From positions 1 to 64,000 of the forward strand of contig JADGKB010000051.1 of the NCBI GenBank assembly GCA_027604185.1: 64,000 bases of DNA, in the 5' to 3' direction. The stretch is from Boothiomyces macroporosus (taxonomy: Eukaryota; Chytridiomycota; Chytridiomycetes; Rhizophydiales; Terramycetaceae). Made by a program: the position numbers and the translations under genes. The notes under the pieces were generated by a model. That model was not told where the DNA came from and searched no databases. It worked only from the letters and a program-made list of their open reading frames with translations. Shown piece after piece: positions 9,399 to 20,402 of the stretch. The stretch's first letter is position 1, and the number at the start of each line of letters is the position of its first letter.

Positions 9399-11767
9399 AT
9401 GAAGTAATCGTTCTTAATGAAGGTTTTTTATAGATGATTTGGAAATAATTTTCCCGTATGAATATATATATCCCGAGCAGTTTGAATACATGCGGGACAT
9501 TAAGCGAACTTTGGACGCACAAGGACATTCACTGCTGGAGATGCCTTCGGGGACTGGAAAGACCATTTCGCTTCTATCTTTGATAGTCGCATATCAGATG
9601 CATTATCCGGAAAAGCGGAAGCTAATATATTGCTCCCGAACTGTTCCCGAGATTGAAAAAGCGTTGGAAGAGTTGAAGCGATTGATCAGCTATCGCGAAT
9701 CAATGGGTAAAAAGGAACAGTTCTTGGGAATAGGATTGACCTCCAGAAAGAATTTATGCGTTCATCCAGAAGTATCTAAAGAAAAGCAAGGGGTAGTCAC
9801 TGACGCAAAGTGTCGGAACCTTACCGCGCCTTGGATTAGGAATCAACCTGATGTCGAACTTTGTAGTTTCTTTGAAAACCTGGAAAATAATAGTGCGGCA
9901 GCTTCTATTCAATCTGGAGTTTATACGCTGGAAGATTTCAAAGAATACAGCAAAGGAAATGGTTTCTGTCCTTACTACTTTGCAAGAAAAGTATTACCTT
10001 ATGCAAATGTAATTATTTACAGTTATCACTATTTATTAGACCCAAAAGTAGCCGAAGTAATTTCCAAGGATCTGTCTAAAGACTCCATAGTCGTATTTGA
10101 TGAAGCGTAGTCTTGTTGTTAACTATAGGCACAATATTGGTATTTTCAGTTTAATTAGATAACGTATGTACAGAATCTCTTAGTATTGATATTTCAAAGC
10201 CAAATTTGGATGCTAGTGCAAGATGCTTGAGTGAACTATCCCAAAAGATTGAAACGTACCACTAGATTAACATAGAATGAAGCAGTCTAACTCTGAAAAG
10301 CTGGCATCTGAATATACTAGGTTGGTCGAAGGGTTACGTGAAGCTCAAATTGCAAGGGAAGAGGCGGAAATCATGCCGAGTCCTGTGCTTCCAGATGACA
10401 TTCTTCAAGAAAGCGTTCCTGGAAATATTAGAAGGGCAGAACACTTTGTTGCTTTTTTAAGAAGATTTGTAGAATACCTAAAGGTAACTGTTATTAATCT
10501 AGACTCGTATGAGAATTTTCCACGTTGTTGCTGAAACTCCGGTTTCTTTTTTACGACATTTAAAACTGGATACATTGATAGAGCCTAAGCCGTTAAAGTT
10601 TTGCGCCGAGAGACTGTCATCTTTAATCAGGACACTGGAAATTAACGATCTGCAGGACTACAGGCCTCTCCAAAAAATTGCAGCATTTGCTACACTGGTT
10701 TCAACATATCAAACTGGATTTATGTTGATTCACGAACCGTTTGAGAACGATTTAGATACCATCCCAAATCCGGTTTTGCACTTTACATGCTTGGATGCAA
10801 CACTAGCAATTAAACCTGTGTTTGATAGATTCAGTTCTGTGATTGTAACTTCTGGGACCTTGTCACCTCTGGAACTGTACCCAAAAATCCTTGGATTTGA
10901 GCCAGCAGTAGTTCAAAGTTATCAAATGACTCTGGTGCGACCATGCTTTCTCCCATTAATTGTGACTAGAGGTTCCGACCAAGTTACAGTATCTTCCAAA
11001 TTTGAAGTGCGAAATGATATGGCTGTTGTTCGTAATTATGGAAACATTCTATTAGAGTTTGCAAAAATAACTCCAGATGGACTAGTATGTTTCTTTCCTA
11101 GCTATCTCTATATGGAGTCGATTGTGGCTGCGTGGAATGAGCTGGGGATGTTGCAAGAGTTTCTCAACTACAAGCTTATCTTCATTGAAACACCAGATGC
11201 TGCGGAAACATCTATAGCATTAGAAAGTTATAGAGAAGCTTGTGATAATGGAAGAGGTGCTATTCTACTCTCTGTAGCCAGAGGTAAAGTTTCCGAAGGT
11301 GTGGATTTTGACCATCAGTATGGCAGAACGGTAATTCTATTTGGGATTCCTTACCAATACACAGAAAGTAGGATCTTGAAAGCCAGACTGGAATATCTCA
11401 GAGATAACAACCAGATTAGAGAGAACGATTTCCTATCATTTGATGCTATTAGACACGGTGCGCAATGTGTTGGTAGAGTAATTAGAGGAAAGCAAGACTA
11501 TGGATTAATGGTTTTCGCCGACAAAGTAATAGTAATTAACGATAGAGATTTGCAAGGCAAGATAAACGAACCAAATTACCAAAATGGATCGTATCACAGA
11601 TGGATGATGCAGGAAACAATTTATCAACAGATATGGCTGTATCAATGGGCAAAAAGTTTTTCAAGGATATGGCTCAGCCAGTTGCTGGTAATCCTATGGG
11701 AATATCTCTGTGGAATGAAGAGCAAGTCAACCAAAAGAACTCTTCCGATGTGGACATGCGGCATTGA
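9399..11767 (+). CDS. RAD3: TFIIH/NER 5'-3' DNA helicase XPD (Rad3)
   Basis: The 749 aa product has all hallmarks of the XPD subunit of TFIIH, which opens DNA in transcription initiation and nucleotide excision repair. Visible are Walker A (MPSGTGKT), four Fe-S cysteines (NLCVHP, AKCRNL, ELCSFF, GFCPYY), FDEAHN, the Arch segment ([12 protein letters not shown]), [13 protein letters not shown] and motif [12 protein letters not shown]. Six introns are needed: 9404-9422 (19 nt), 10107-10128 (22), 10140-10158 (19), 10256-10275 (20), 10484-10502 (19) and 11526-11545 (20). The first coding exon has only 5 nt (ATGAA), restoring the family N-terminus [14 protein letters not shown], and exon 3 has 11 nt and splits the DEAH box. 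The length matches human XPD (760 aa). Confidence 0.97.
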
Positions 11768-11797
11768 ATAAAAAATCATTGTATACTTTTTGATTTA

Positions 11798-12682
11798 TTA
11801 AAGCTTGCTCTTTTCCGTGATTTCGATATAGTCACCGGCATTCTTGTAATTGATTCGCTCTCCTTCAAACAACCACTTGTCAGCAATCACAAACAGCTCT
11901 GGCAGCTTAAAGAACCCTAAATGGCCCACACTTCCAAGATCTTTTGACCTATAAATCATCAATTTGATATCTGCATTTGAAAACCAGTACAAATTAGATG
12001 TCATTCCTTCTTTGGTCGCCAATTCATCATCATCAAAACAAACTACATGGATCTGTTTCTTTACGTTTTTGCATTTACGCTCAGTCTCTGGATTGTGTGT
12101 CATGTACTTTTGAAAGCGCGACCAGTATCCCCACTGTAACCCAATTCCAATCGGGAGATCTTTGCCCAAACCAAGCTCACTAGCTTTGCAATAGCCGTAC
12201 AAGTACGAATGGACTATGAAAGCGGGGTAGAACAAGTATCCACCGTACTTTGAGCGCAAGTATTGGTGGTAGGCAGAGTTCACGGACAAGAACAAGATTC
12301 TGGAAAGTAATGGCAGTGTTTCCAAAAATGGCACTAGATGTCCTCCCACAGAGTTACCGATATAGAGTACTTTGCAATCCTTGTACACATTATGGAGGTA
12401 TGCGATTACCGCATCTGTATCCCAAGCCCACTCTCGTCTGATAATAGAATCCTTTAATTGTTTTAGTTCTTCTATTGAAGATCCAATACCTCTGTAATCG
12501 AATGTCACCACTGCTTTGGCTGACTTTACCAAGTGCAGTGCAAATTGACTGTAGTACTGCCTTGGGACACCAGTAGCACTTGCTAAAACCACGATATACT
12601 TCAAAGGCGCTTCATCATTTGTAAAGAGCGATCCATTAACAAGGAAGCCGTCCTTTGATTTTACTTGTATATTTCTTTCCAT
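11798..12682 (-). CDS. Alpha/beta hydrolase (COG4757-like serine hydrolase)
   Basis: Single exon, 294 aa from the ATG at 12682-12680. It has an alpha/beta-hydrolase fold signature: ASATGVPRQYY near the oxyanion strand, VTFDYRGIGSS, the nucleophile elbow GNSVGGH (Ser at about residue 111), a late Asp-rich stretch (FDDDE) and the catalytic-His region GHLGFF. The ATGVPQ/FDYRG/GH.GFF combination is typical of the poorly characterised COG4757 group, common in bacteria and some fungi; the substrate is unknown. The gene is convergent with XPD, with only about 30 bases between stop codons. Lack of introns and a largely prokaryotic family leave horizontal origin open. Confidence 0.75.
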   Translation of the reverse strand: MERNIQVKSKDGFLVNGSLFTNDEAPLKYIVVLASATGVPRQYYSQFALHLVKSAKAVVTFDYRGIGSSIEELKQLKDSIIRREWAWDTDAVIAYLHNVYKDCKVLYIGNSVGGHLVPFLETLPLLSRILFLSVNSAYHQYLRSKYGGYLFYPAFIVHSYLYGYCKASELGLGKDLPIGIGLQWGYWSRFQKYMTHNPETERKCKNVKKQIHVVCFDDDELATKEGMTSNLYWFSNADIKLMIYRSKDLGSVGHLGFFKLPELFVIADKWLFEGERINYKNAGDYIEITEKSKL

Positions 12683-12748
12683 CGGCCGTAGCGAGTTAAT
12701 TTGCAAAGAAAAAATGCAACGTCAATTAATATATTTATTACAAACAAA

Positions 12749-13343
12749 CTAATGACGACGAGCAGCACGTTCACGGTTGGATCCAACAACTCTGTTGGCT
12801 TCGTTGGCAGCGGTTGGTTCAACTTGGACAACGTTTGGAATAGAGTCAAAGTTGATGGCCTTCAACAATTCAGCAGTGTCCTTGTCGATTTCGATAGTTT
12901 CAACAGCCAAAGCGGAAACATCTGGAACGTAGTTGTCTTTACGTTCACGTTCTTCTTCTTGAAGTTTGAAGGAGATACCGCGAACTGGACCTCTTTGAAT
13001 ACGCTTCATCAAGTGAGTGGTGAAACCAGCAATCTTGTTACGGAGACGCTTGGAAGCAATGATAGCGACCTAAATTAAGCTAGAATTACTTCGTCACAGA
13101 TTTTCTTGTTGGTTTGGAAATCCAAAGTCAATCTTGGGTAGTATTTTTCAATGATAACTCTTGAAGCTCTCTTGACGGTCTTGGTTCTAACACGGCCCTA
13201 AAAAGGTTAATACAGTTCATGGTTGTGAATGGTTGTGAGCAATTGCGCATTCGTCCAAATGTGCAATCGTCGTCCATTCGTTGAGTGAGCTTTCGCTATC
13301 GCCTCCATGACTATAAGCCGGTGGGTTGCAAAGTTCTTACCAT
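12749..13343 (-). CDS. RPS17: 40S ribosomal protein eS17
   Basis: The first exon is just the ATG (13343-13341). After a 143-nt intron (13198-13340), exon 2 (13197-13091) encodes [20 protein letters not shown] and the following [10 protein letters not shown] 20-nt intron (13071-13090) then leads to exon 3 (13070-12749) with [36 protein letters not shown]. This is an essentially complete match to eS17, a small-subunit head protein. The total is 143 aa, slightly longer than the usual 126-136, through the C-terminal tail. An intron straight after the start codon is typical of fungal ribosomal protein genes, and here it is by far the longest intron in the window. Confidence 0.96.
13198..13340 (-). 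other. Unusually long first intron of RPS17 (143 nt)
   Basis: The donor GTAAGA directly follows the ATG and the acceptor region reads ATTAACCTTTTTAG. It is about seven times longer than nearly every other intron in this window. I looked for box C/D elements (TGATGA with CTGA) and a clear H/ACA hinge-tail pattern and found neither, so a hosted snoRNA is not supported. A regulatory role, such as autoregulated splicing, is possible but only inferred. Confidence 0.8.
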
Positions 13344-13541
13344 TTTTTACTAAAGTAAAGATTCTTTCAAGTCCAACAAGTGAAAAAAGAATTAGGGCAA
13401 AGGTGATTGGCTAAAAATTTCCGACTTTTTCATCCAATAAAAACACTGCAATGCAACCCTAACTCTACACACCTGTCAAACGTTTGATAGTACTAACTAC
13501 AATTTATTCTTTGAAACCCAAAAAGCCCTTCAGATAGTGGA

Positions 13542-15577
13542 TTACTTTTTCTCTTCCTTATCTTTGATTTTAGAATCAGCAATCTTTTTCTGTAGTTGAT
13601 CATTCAACTTATTAACTGATTTACTTATTTTCATTTTCGTATCTGCTTTGGAGACTTCATCAATGCTTTTTGTCTCTAGGTTCTCTTGGATGATAGCAAA
13701 TGAAAAGCAGCTTTCTGGATCTTCATGTCGCTTGTGATGCTCCAATTTTTCTTCTGAATGTGGTTTAGCCACTTTGGATGATTTAGCTCCACCACTTTGT
13801 ATGAATGAGGCGTTTGGGTCAACTTCAATGCTTTTTGAAGAATCCATTCTGAATGATTTAAATCTGTCATGTCCAGAGGAGATTCCACTTTGATTCATTG
13901 AGCGCCCAGCTCTAGGTGAAGCAATACTTTTCCTTTGCTCTTCCAAAATGACTTTGATATCTGTGCTACTCTGAATTTTGGCAACGTGTGCAGTTTTTGG
14001 GGTTTTGAGCCGTTCTCCAACTTTCACCAAAACTCTAGTAGGGGCTCTTCCCAAAGATGTGATAACATATTCTTCTACTTTATCCTGCTCAGTAATTAAT
14101 GATGGATTCAACAGATTCACTTTTGATTGATCCAAAGCGCCTGCTTCATACGGTATCAATATTATCGTTGCAATTAAAGCCACAAAGCATATAGCCATAA
14201 AAAAGTATTGAGTAGGAAGATAGTTGGAAGGATCGGAATTACTTCTGATCCATCCAATGAAAATTGGGAAAATAAACAACCCGATATTGAGTATTGATGA
14301 AATTATTCCAAATGCAGTTCCAACTTGTTGATCGCTTACAAATACAGGGATAAATGCCCAAAGAGTAGACGCGAAAAGAGAGTATCCCACACCAATGAGA
14401 CTCATACCCAGCAAAGGTGATACCGTAGAGAATGCGAGAATAAAGTGCGCGGTCAGGAAACATACCCCAGAAGCAATAATAATCTGACACCGATGTCCAT
14501 AATAATCCACTAGTACCCCACATAAAGGTGATCCCACAGCAGATATTAAATCTGGTATTGACAGAACAATGTTAACAAAGAATTACCAAAATAAGCCATA
14601 TTTTGATTGGTTGGATACCATTTCTGAACAAAAACTAGTATTAGCAAATATTACAATCCACACAAATATGAAAGAACGGAATTATTGATCCATACATTGT
14701 AATGGTAATAAATACCAGTATCCAAAATGGAATTGGAAAGGTAATGTGGTTTGTAAATAATGTAAAGTATGCTTTAAATCCTTTTTCCCCCTGGCTATCC
14801 ATTTTAGAAATATTACTCGAGCTCTTTTGCACTTGATTCTGACTGACATTACTTGGTTCTTTTTTATGAGCGCTTTGCATTAAATCACTAGATTTTTTCG
14901 CATGTCCCCCTAGACCACTTGGTCTCCTATTCAATGACGGATTTTTAGATATTACTTCACCAGGTGCTAATCTATATAGTTGCGATATCAATAACGCTGA
15001 TAATATACCGCACAAGCATATTATTAATCCTATCTTCATTGCAAAATTAATTCCTGCAGCATCAGCGAATCTCGAACTGAAATTGTCACTGAATGTTGTG
15101 AATAAACGAGCGACTGTAAAGTTTAGCCCAAAAGCAAACGCCATCCCATGACCTCTAAACCATTTCGTTACAATATCAGATTGTCCTACATCGAGACATT
15201 CGGCGCCAAATCCAAATATGAATCGACCAACCAACATCAGATTAAAGTTTTTCAGTGATACTCCATAGGTTAACACGCCTTGGCCTATACATACTAGACT
15301 AGCAAATAGTATAATCATCAGGTTAGTACCCATTTTATCCATTAAAAAGCCTCCAATGAAAGGCAACGCGATGTTAGGCAGCGAATAAGCAGAGTAGAGC
15401 AGATTCAATTGTATTTGGTAATCAGAGTATGTTGAATTGAGCCACGACATTAACTCGCTGTTTAAAGCCGCTGGCAAATCGTAGCTCGAGATTAGGATGA
15501 AATTACCAGTAATAATTTCCAGCTGTGAGAATTCCAGTCAATACCAATACTATTACATTGAAGTATATCGTCTTCAT
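13542..15577 (-). CDS. MFS transporter, MFSD1-like, paralogue A
   Basis: Exons run 15577-15507, 15484-14655, 14634-14587 and 14566-13542, with introns of 22 nt (15485-15506), 20 nt (14635-14654) and an apparent 20-nt intron at 14567-14586 ending in TG. This gives 657 aa with an N-terminal hydrophobic helix, the CYDLPAAL motif typical of MFSD1 proteins, about twelve membrane segments, and the MFS signature regions GFGAECLDVGQ and DYYGHR. A central loop and a long cytosolic C-terminal tail of about 170 residues are rich in Lys and Ser. Human MFSD1 is a lysosomal dipeptide exporter, so a vacuolar role is plausible. The paralogue at 22449-24045 shares intron positions. An alternative 35-nt GT-AG intron (14552-14586) would delete VLSIP, which the paralogue keeps as VMSIP. 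Confidence 0.85.
14567..14586 (-). other. Apparent GT-TG intron in MFSD1-like gene A
   Basis: On the minus strand the 20 bases read gtaattctttgttaacattg. Removing them joins MAYF to VLSIPDLISAVG, matching the paralogue's MAGF-VMSIPDFISAVG. The donor, the TTAAC branch-like motif and the total length fit the other introns, but the last two bases are TG instead of AG. The only nearby in-frame AG acceptor gives a 35-nt intron and loses five conserved residues of a membrane helix. Confidence 0.6.
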
Positions 15578-16002
15578 ATTGTTTTAAAAATTTTAAAGAA
15601 TTTGACGTGAATTAAAGTGGAGCGGGTAAAAATTGGGAAATGAGCAGACTCAAAATATGGATTGTACCGTTTACTTTTGAATGGTTTCTCTACCCTATAG
15701 CTGCGTTATTCGGGAACGCCAAGGCACCATTCCAAAATAAATTGGGAGTATTGAGTTGACTTAATCTCATACACAAGGAATTGAAAAATGTAGGTGTTTT
15801 TAATTCCATGTTTTCGCTCATTGACGTTTATCACTGACCATTCAGCATCCATATATTGAGGGGTATCAATGATATCCAGCCAAGCCAATAATCATTGATA
15901 AATCAAATAAAACGCACATCTCTTCAACCCAATTGAGCTTGATTTGCCTGCGAAATAAAAGACGGTTTAAATTTTTATTTTTTTTTGTTTTTTCTAAGTC
16001 AA
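15578..16002. other. Divergent promoter region between transporter A and MAK21
   Basis: About 425 bases between divergent start codons. There is a poly-T stretch just upstream of the MAK21 ATG. A 60-codon minus-strand open frame is present but shows no protein character. No RNA gene recognised. Confidence 0.4.
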
Positions 16003-19000
16003 ATGGTGAAAAAAAATAAACCAAGCAACTCTAGAGCAGTATTATTACAGGAAATCAAAGCGCTCGGTGGAGACCACACTGATTTGGATTTGCTGAACGA
16101 CGTATTAAGTGGAAGCGAAGCGGAAGATGAAGAAGACCAAGTGAAAGTCAAACCAGAAGCCAAAGTTGATGAAAAAAGTCTAAAGAATGATTTGATGAAG
16201 TTATTCAAAACCATGGATTTCGACTCTGCCAGGCCAAAAGATTCTGATGAGGATGAACCAGTGAAAACTAAAGAGCAGTTGAAAAAAGAAAAGAGACAGC
16301 TGTTAAAAGAAGCAAAGAAATTGGCAAAGGAAGAGCAGCTTAAACGGACCGTGGAATTGGCCGCTTTTACGGATGAATTCTTGCAGGATAATCCAGATGA
16401 GTTCACTGGCTCCTCGGCAACTTATGGAAAGAAAGAGGAGTCCAACGTAAGGGATATGGTATCTCAGATGCTCAAAGGAACTAAGCCAGTCGACAAGTTG
16501 GAGCAAGATATAGTAGCAAATATTTAATCTAGATTTTCAAATCCTCTGTTTGGTATGAAAACGAATTACCAGAAATCAAATATAATGGCAAACCAAGCCC
16601 AGATAATGTAGCTAAAGAACTAGCGAAAGCAAAGGCATTGTGGCTGGAGGACTGCAAGAAATTTGAAATGATGAGGGAACAGAACTCAAAGGCAAACAAA
16701 GACTTTGTTGCAACCATATTGAAAAGTGGTACGGTGACTGATAAAGTATCTGCGCTTACCTTGCTTATTCAAGAGTCCCCTGTCCATACGTTTAATCACT
16801 TGAATGATAATCTGATTCACGGAATGGCAAAAAAGAAAGCCAGAAGAGAAGCGCTGCTAGCAATAGACAGTATCAAAGATTTACTGTTGAATAACCTATT
16901 GCCAAATAGGAAATTAAAGTAGCGAATAATTAACCCAGTTATTTCGTTGATCAACCTTGTCTGTCTCATGAAGCTACTCCAGCACATTTAATTGCATGGT
17001 GCTATGAAGATGCATTGAAAAAGGCTTATTTCGAATTTCTGCAAATTGTAGAAGTACTATGATTTAACTGTAGGAATTGTCAAAAGATGTTTTGCAGCAC
17101 GTGAAATCCAAAATGCTTAGCACTGTGTTTGAGCTTCTTTGTGAAAAGCCAGAGCAAGAAGAAAATCTGTTGACTTTGCTGGTAAACAAGATGGTAAAAA
17201 TATTTAATTGCAGGGTGACTTGGACAAGAAAATTGCCTCAAAAGCGACCTATTTATTAACACAGCTATTGATTAAACACCCTGCAATGAAATCAGTAGTA
17301 ATCAAAGAAGTAGAAAGACTCTTGTTCCGTCCAAATGTGGCTGATAGAGCAAAGTACTACGCAATTACTTTCTTGAACCAAATAATTCTGACAAAATCAA
17401 AATCAGATGTGGAAGCCGCCAATCATTTGGTTCACTTGTATTTCACAATTTTCGAATCTATTGTTAAAGCAATGAAGGAAGAAAAGGAAGAGCAAGTGCA
17501 GGCAAAGAAACCGGAAGATAAAAAGAAAAAGGGCAAAAAGAGACCAAGCAAGTATAATAGAGGACCAAAAAAGAAGGGACCAGATAACACACCTGCTTTG
17601 GTAAAGATTGATGGTGTGAATTCAAAAATGATGGCTGCTTTATTGACTGGTGTTAACCGTGCTTTCCCATTCGCATCATTGGAAACCAAAGTGTAATTTA
17701 TATCTAATCTAGTTTTGAATCGCATATGAACACTTTATTCGTAATCTCCCACATTGCAAATTTCAATACCAGCATTCAAGCATTGACTTTAATTTTCCAA
17801 GTTCAATCGTCAAGGGAAGTATTATCTGATCGATTCTATACTGCGCTCTACGATACTTTACTCGACAGAAGATTGTTGGATGCCTCTAGACAAGCTGCTT
17901 ATTTGAATTTGCTGTACAGAGCGCTTAAAGCTGATCTCACTATTGATAGAGTCCGTTCGTTTGTTAAAAGGCTGGTGCAATGTATATCGTTTGCACAGGT
18001 TCCTTTGATTTGTGGAAGTTTGTTTTTACTAAGTGAATTGTGTAATCAGAGACCGGGACTGTGGCCAATGGTCACTCAACCTGAAGACAATGAAGAGGAA
18101 AGGTTTGTTGATGTAGACACAAAAGAAGATGAACAAGCAGAAGCAAAGACATTTGAAAACGAAAAAAGTGACTCTGAAGAGGAAACTAAAAGCGAATCTG
18201 AAACCAGCCAAGAAGATAAAGAATCTGAAAACGGAGAAAAGGCAGAAATGAATCTCACAGGACCTAGGAAATATGATGGAAAGAAGCGCAATCCACTATA
18301 TGCAAATGCAAGTGTTGCATGTCTATGGGAATTGGTGCCATTTGCCAACCATTATCATCCTACTGTTGCCTTATATGCGAAAACACTTTTAAGTGGAAAT
18401 CCAATCAAAGTGCCTGAAGGCGCAGTTAACTATGATCCATTGCTCAATCACACTTTATCTCGATTTTTGGAAAGATTTGTTTATAAAGCTCCAAAGAAAG
18501 TCAAGACTGTGCACCATGGTTCCTCTATCATGCAGCCTCGCACTACTCAGCAGAACGATATGTTACTAGTTGGGGGAAGAAAGAAGGCTAATGCCATATT
18601 CGAAGATGAAGAATTGGGAGAAGCAATGCCTTTGGATGATGCTCCTGTTAACCAAGCCAATTGGCTTTCAAAATCTGAATCTGAAGTCCCTGTTGATGAA
18701 GTGTTCTTTTACAAATACTTTAAAGATAGAAAAACCAACAAGCCAGTTCAAAATGAACAGGACGATATCTCTCTTGCTGACTCTGATCAAGAAGATATGG
18801 ATGAAGCTGAAATTTGGGATGCAATGACTAAATCAGCAGGCTTTGATAAAGCTGGTCTGAATATTGACGATGACGATATTGCCTTTGAAGACGAAGAACT
18901 AGATTACAATGACCAAGAGGATTCAGATGAAGATGAACCAATAGATCCTGAAAATATGGAAGAAATGTTCAAGAAAATGGATGGCTTGGGCTCTGAAGGT

Positions 19001-19468
19001 AGTGAAGATGAGGATGAAGGAGATATGGCAGCGTGGGCTAAAGAAGATGATGAATGGGAAGATGAAGGGGAAGACGAAGATTTAGATGAAGGGGAAGACG
19101 AAGATTTGGATGAAGGGGAAGACGAAGATTTGGATGAAGATGCAGACTTTGCCAAGGATTTAGCTGCGCAAGGTGGTAGCGATGAGGAAGATAACCTGTT
19201 TACATCCATGTTGGACGATGGTTTATCTGATGAAGAGCGCGATGCTAAAAAGAAAAAGAAAGATACACTATCTAGCAAAGCAAAGAAATTGGGCTACAAG
19301 GGAGATTTCTTTGATAATAGTAATGGAAAGGCAGACTTTGCAAGTGCTGAGGATTTCGAGGATATGCTCAAAGACCTGCAGTCTGAAAGCGAAGGGGAAG
19401 AGCTGCCAAAAAAGAAGCGCAAGAAGTTTAGTGCTGGGCCTAAAGGAAAGAAATTGAAAAGAAAATAA
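16003..19468 (+). CDS. MAK21: Ribosome biogenesis factor MAK21/NOC1 (CBF domain; CEBPZ homologue)
   Basis: The start is the ATG at 16003 (MVKKNKPSN). Five 20-nt introns (16513-16532, 16919-16938, 17054-17073, 17194-17213, 17693-17712) yield 1121 aa, near yeast Mak21 (1025). Recognisable parts are the Trp-rich VWYENELP block, a HEAT-like helical region, GVNRAFPFA, the CBF/Mak21 domain with NFNTSIQALTLIFQVQSS and WELVPFANHYHPTVALYA, and a strongly acidic then basic C-tail ending KKRKKFSAGPKGKKLKRK. The family acts in the nucleolus in early pre-60S assembly and export with NOC2. A 24-bp DNA repeat lies in the acidic tail (see repeat entry). Confidence 0.95.
19061..19132 (+). repeat. 24-bp in-frame tandem repeat in the MAK21 acidic tail
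   Basis: Three near-perfect copies start at 19061, 19085 and 19109 and encode DEGEDEDL each time, followed by a partial copy from 19133. The DNA units differ by a single A/G change, so they look recently duplicated and may vary in number between strains. They extend a low-complexity acidic stretch without breaking the frame. Confidence 0.9.
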
Positions 19469-19526
19469 AAATATTTGTCGCCAGAAATTCCTTGATTTTC
19501 CTTTTTCAAAAAAAATAATTTTTTTA

Positions 19527-20342
19527 ATGATCTTCAAACGAGCACAATATATATATAAACGCACAATATTTGGTCTATTTAAACCGCAGCAGACGATTGA
19601 TTATCCCTGGAACCTTTCCGGCATGAATTTCAACGAACCAATTCCAACCTTTTGGGAGTCGGTCAAAGCAAGACAGAATTTGAAATTGGCTTCAGAGCGA
19701 ATTAGTAAACATTTAAAAGACGACGCATATGAATTCCCGTTTAAATTTCAGGAAGATGTTGCAAAGACTGTCAAAGAAGCATTTTCTGCCCTTTCAAACC
19801 CGGAAACTGCTTCTGATGAAAACACACTTGGGCAGCACATGACTAGAGGAATAGCGAGCCAATTTGTTACAGGATATCACAATTTCAAGCAGAAAAATCA
19901 AAGTGTCGAATTTAAAATCAGCAAGCCGATTAATGTTGTAGTGACAGGCGCCCATTTATACTATGGCCCTTTCCCTGCTCCAGAGGGCTACGTTGCACAG
20001 AATTGGCTCGGATTCCTGACATTGATTATACCTGGAGAGCACTCTAATTTCGAAAATCACACCAGACAAAAGGAGCTGCTAAAATCCGCTTCTGACGAGG
20101 GAGTGTATTTCAGAATAGATACAATCGTAGAAACTGATATTGAAATTATTGTGACAGATGACTCCACCGGTCTGCCTGTTCTAAGAGACCGCAGAACAAG
20201 ATTTGGAGTCACGTTTACATCACCTCACTTTACCCCATGGGACGAAATATTTGACTTGCAGCCAGATTACTCTTGGAAACTTAAATGGGACTGGAAGATG
20301 TCTGATGTTGACGGTGTGCTAAAGAAAATTCAAAATAAATAA
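19527..20342 (+). CDS. Putative mitochondrial protein, possibly Tim44/mL45-like fold
   Basis: Single exon, 271 aa. The N-terminus (MIFKRAQYIYKRTIFGLF) is basic and amphipathic with no acidic residue, which suits a mitochondrial targeting sequence. The body has an alpha-helical segment (residues about 45-110) and a C-terminal alpha+beta part with VYFRIDTIVETDIEIIVTDD, RRTRFGVTF and a closing WKLKWDWKMSDVDGVL. The last part resembles the end of NTF2/Tim44-like domains (mL45, Mba1, Tim44), but the match is by eye only and I cannot name the gene. It lies between MAK21 (58 bases upstream) and the kinase gene (60 bases downstream), all on the same strand. Confidence 0.6.
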   Translation: MIFKRAQYIYKRTIFGLFKPQQTIDYPWNLSGMNFNEPIPTFWESVKARQNLKLASERISKHLKDDAYEFPFKFQEDVAKTVKEAFSALSNPETASDENTLGQHMTRGIASQFVTGYHNFKQKNQSVEFKISKPINVVVTGAHLYYGPFPAPEGYVAQNWLGFLTLIIPGEHSNFENHTRQKELLKSASDEGVYFRIDTIVETDIEIIVTDDSTGLPVLRDRRTRFGVTFTSPHFTPWDEIFDLQPDYSWKLKWDWKMSDVDGVLKKIQNK

Positions 20343-20402
20343 ACGATAAGTTGGGGGATTATCTGTGGTAGTAACGTGAATGAACCCATTGTTAGCAAAG
20401 AC

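Noticed and set aside
13198..13340. snoRNA hosted in the RPS17 intron
   Set aside because: No C/C' (RTGATGA) or D/D' (CTGA) boxes and no convincing H/ACA hairpin-hinge-hairpin-tail arrangement could be found by eye.
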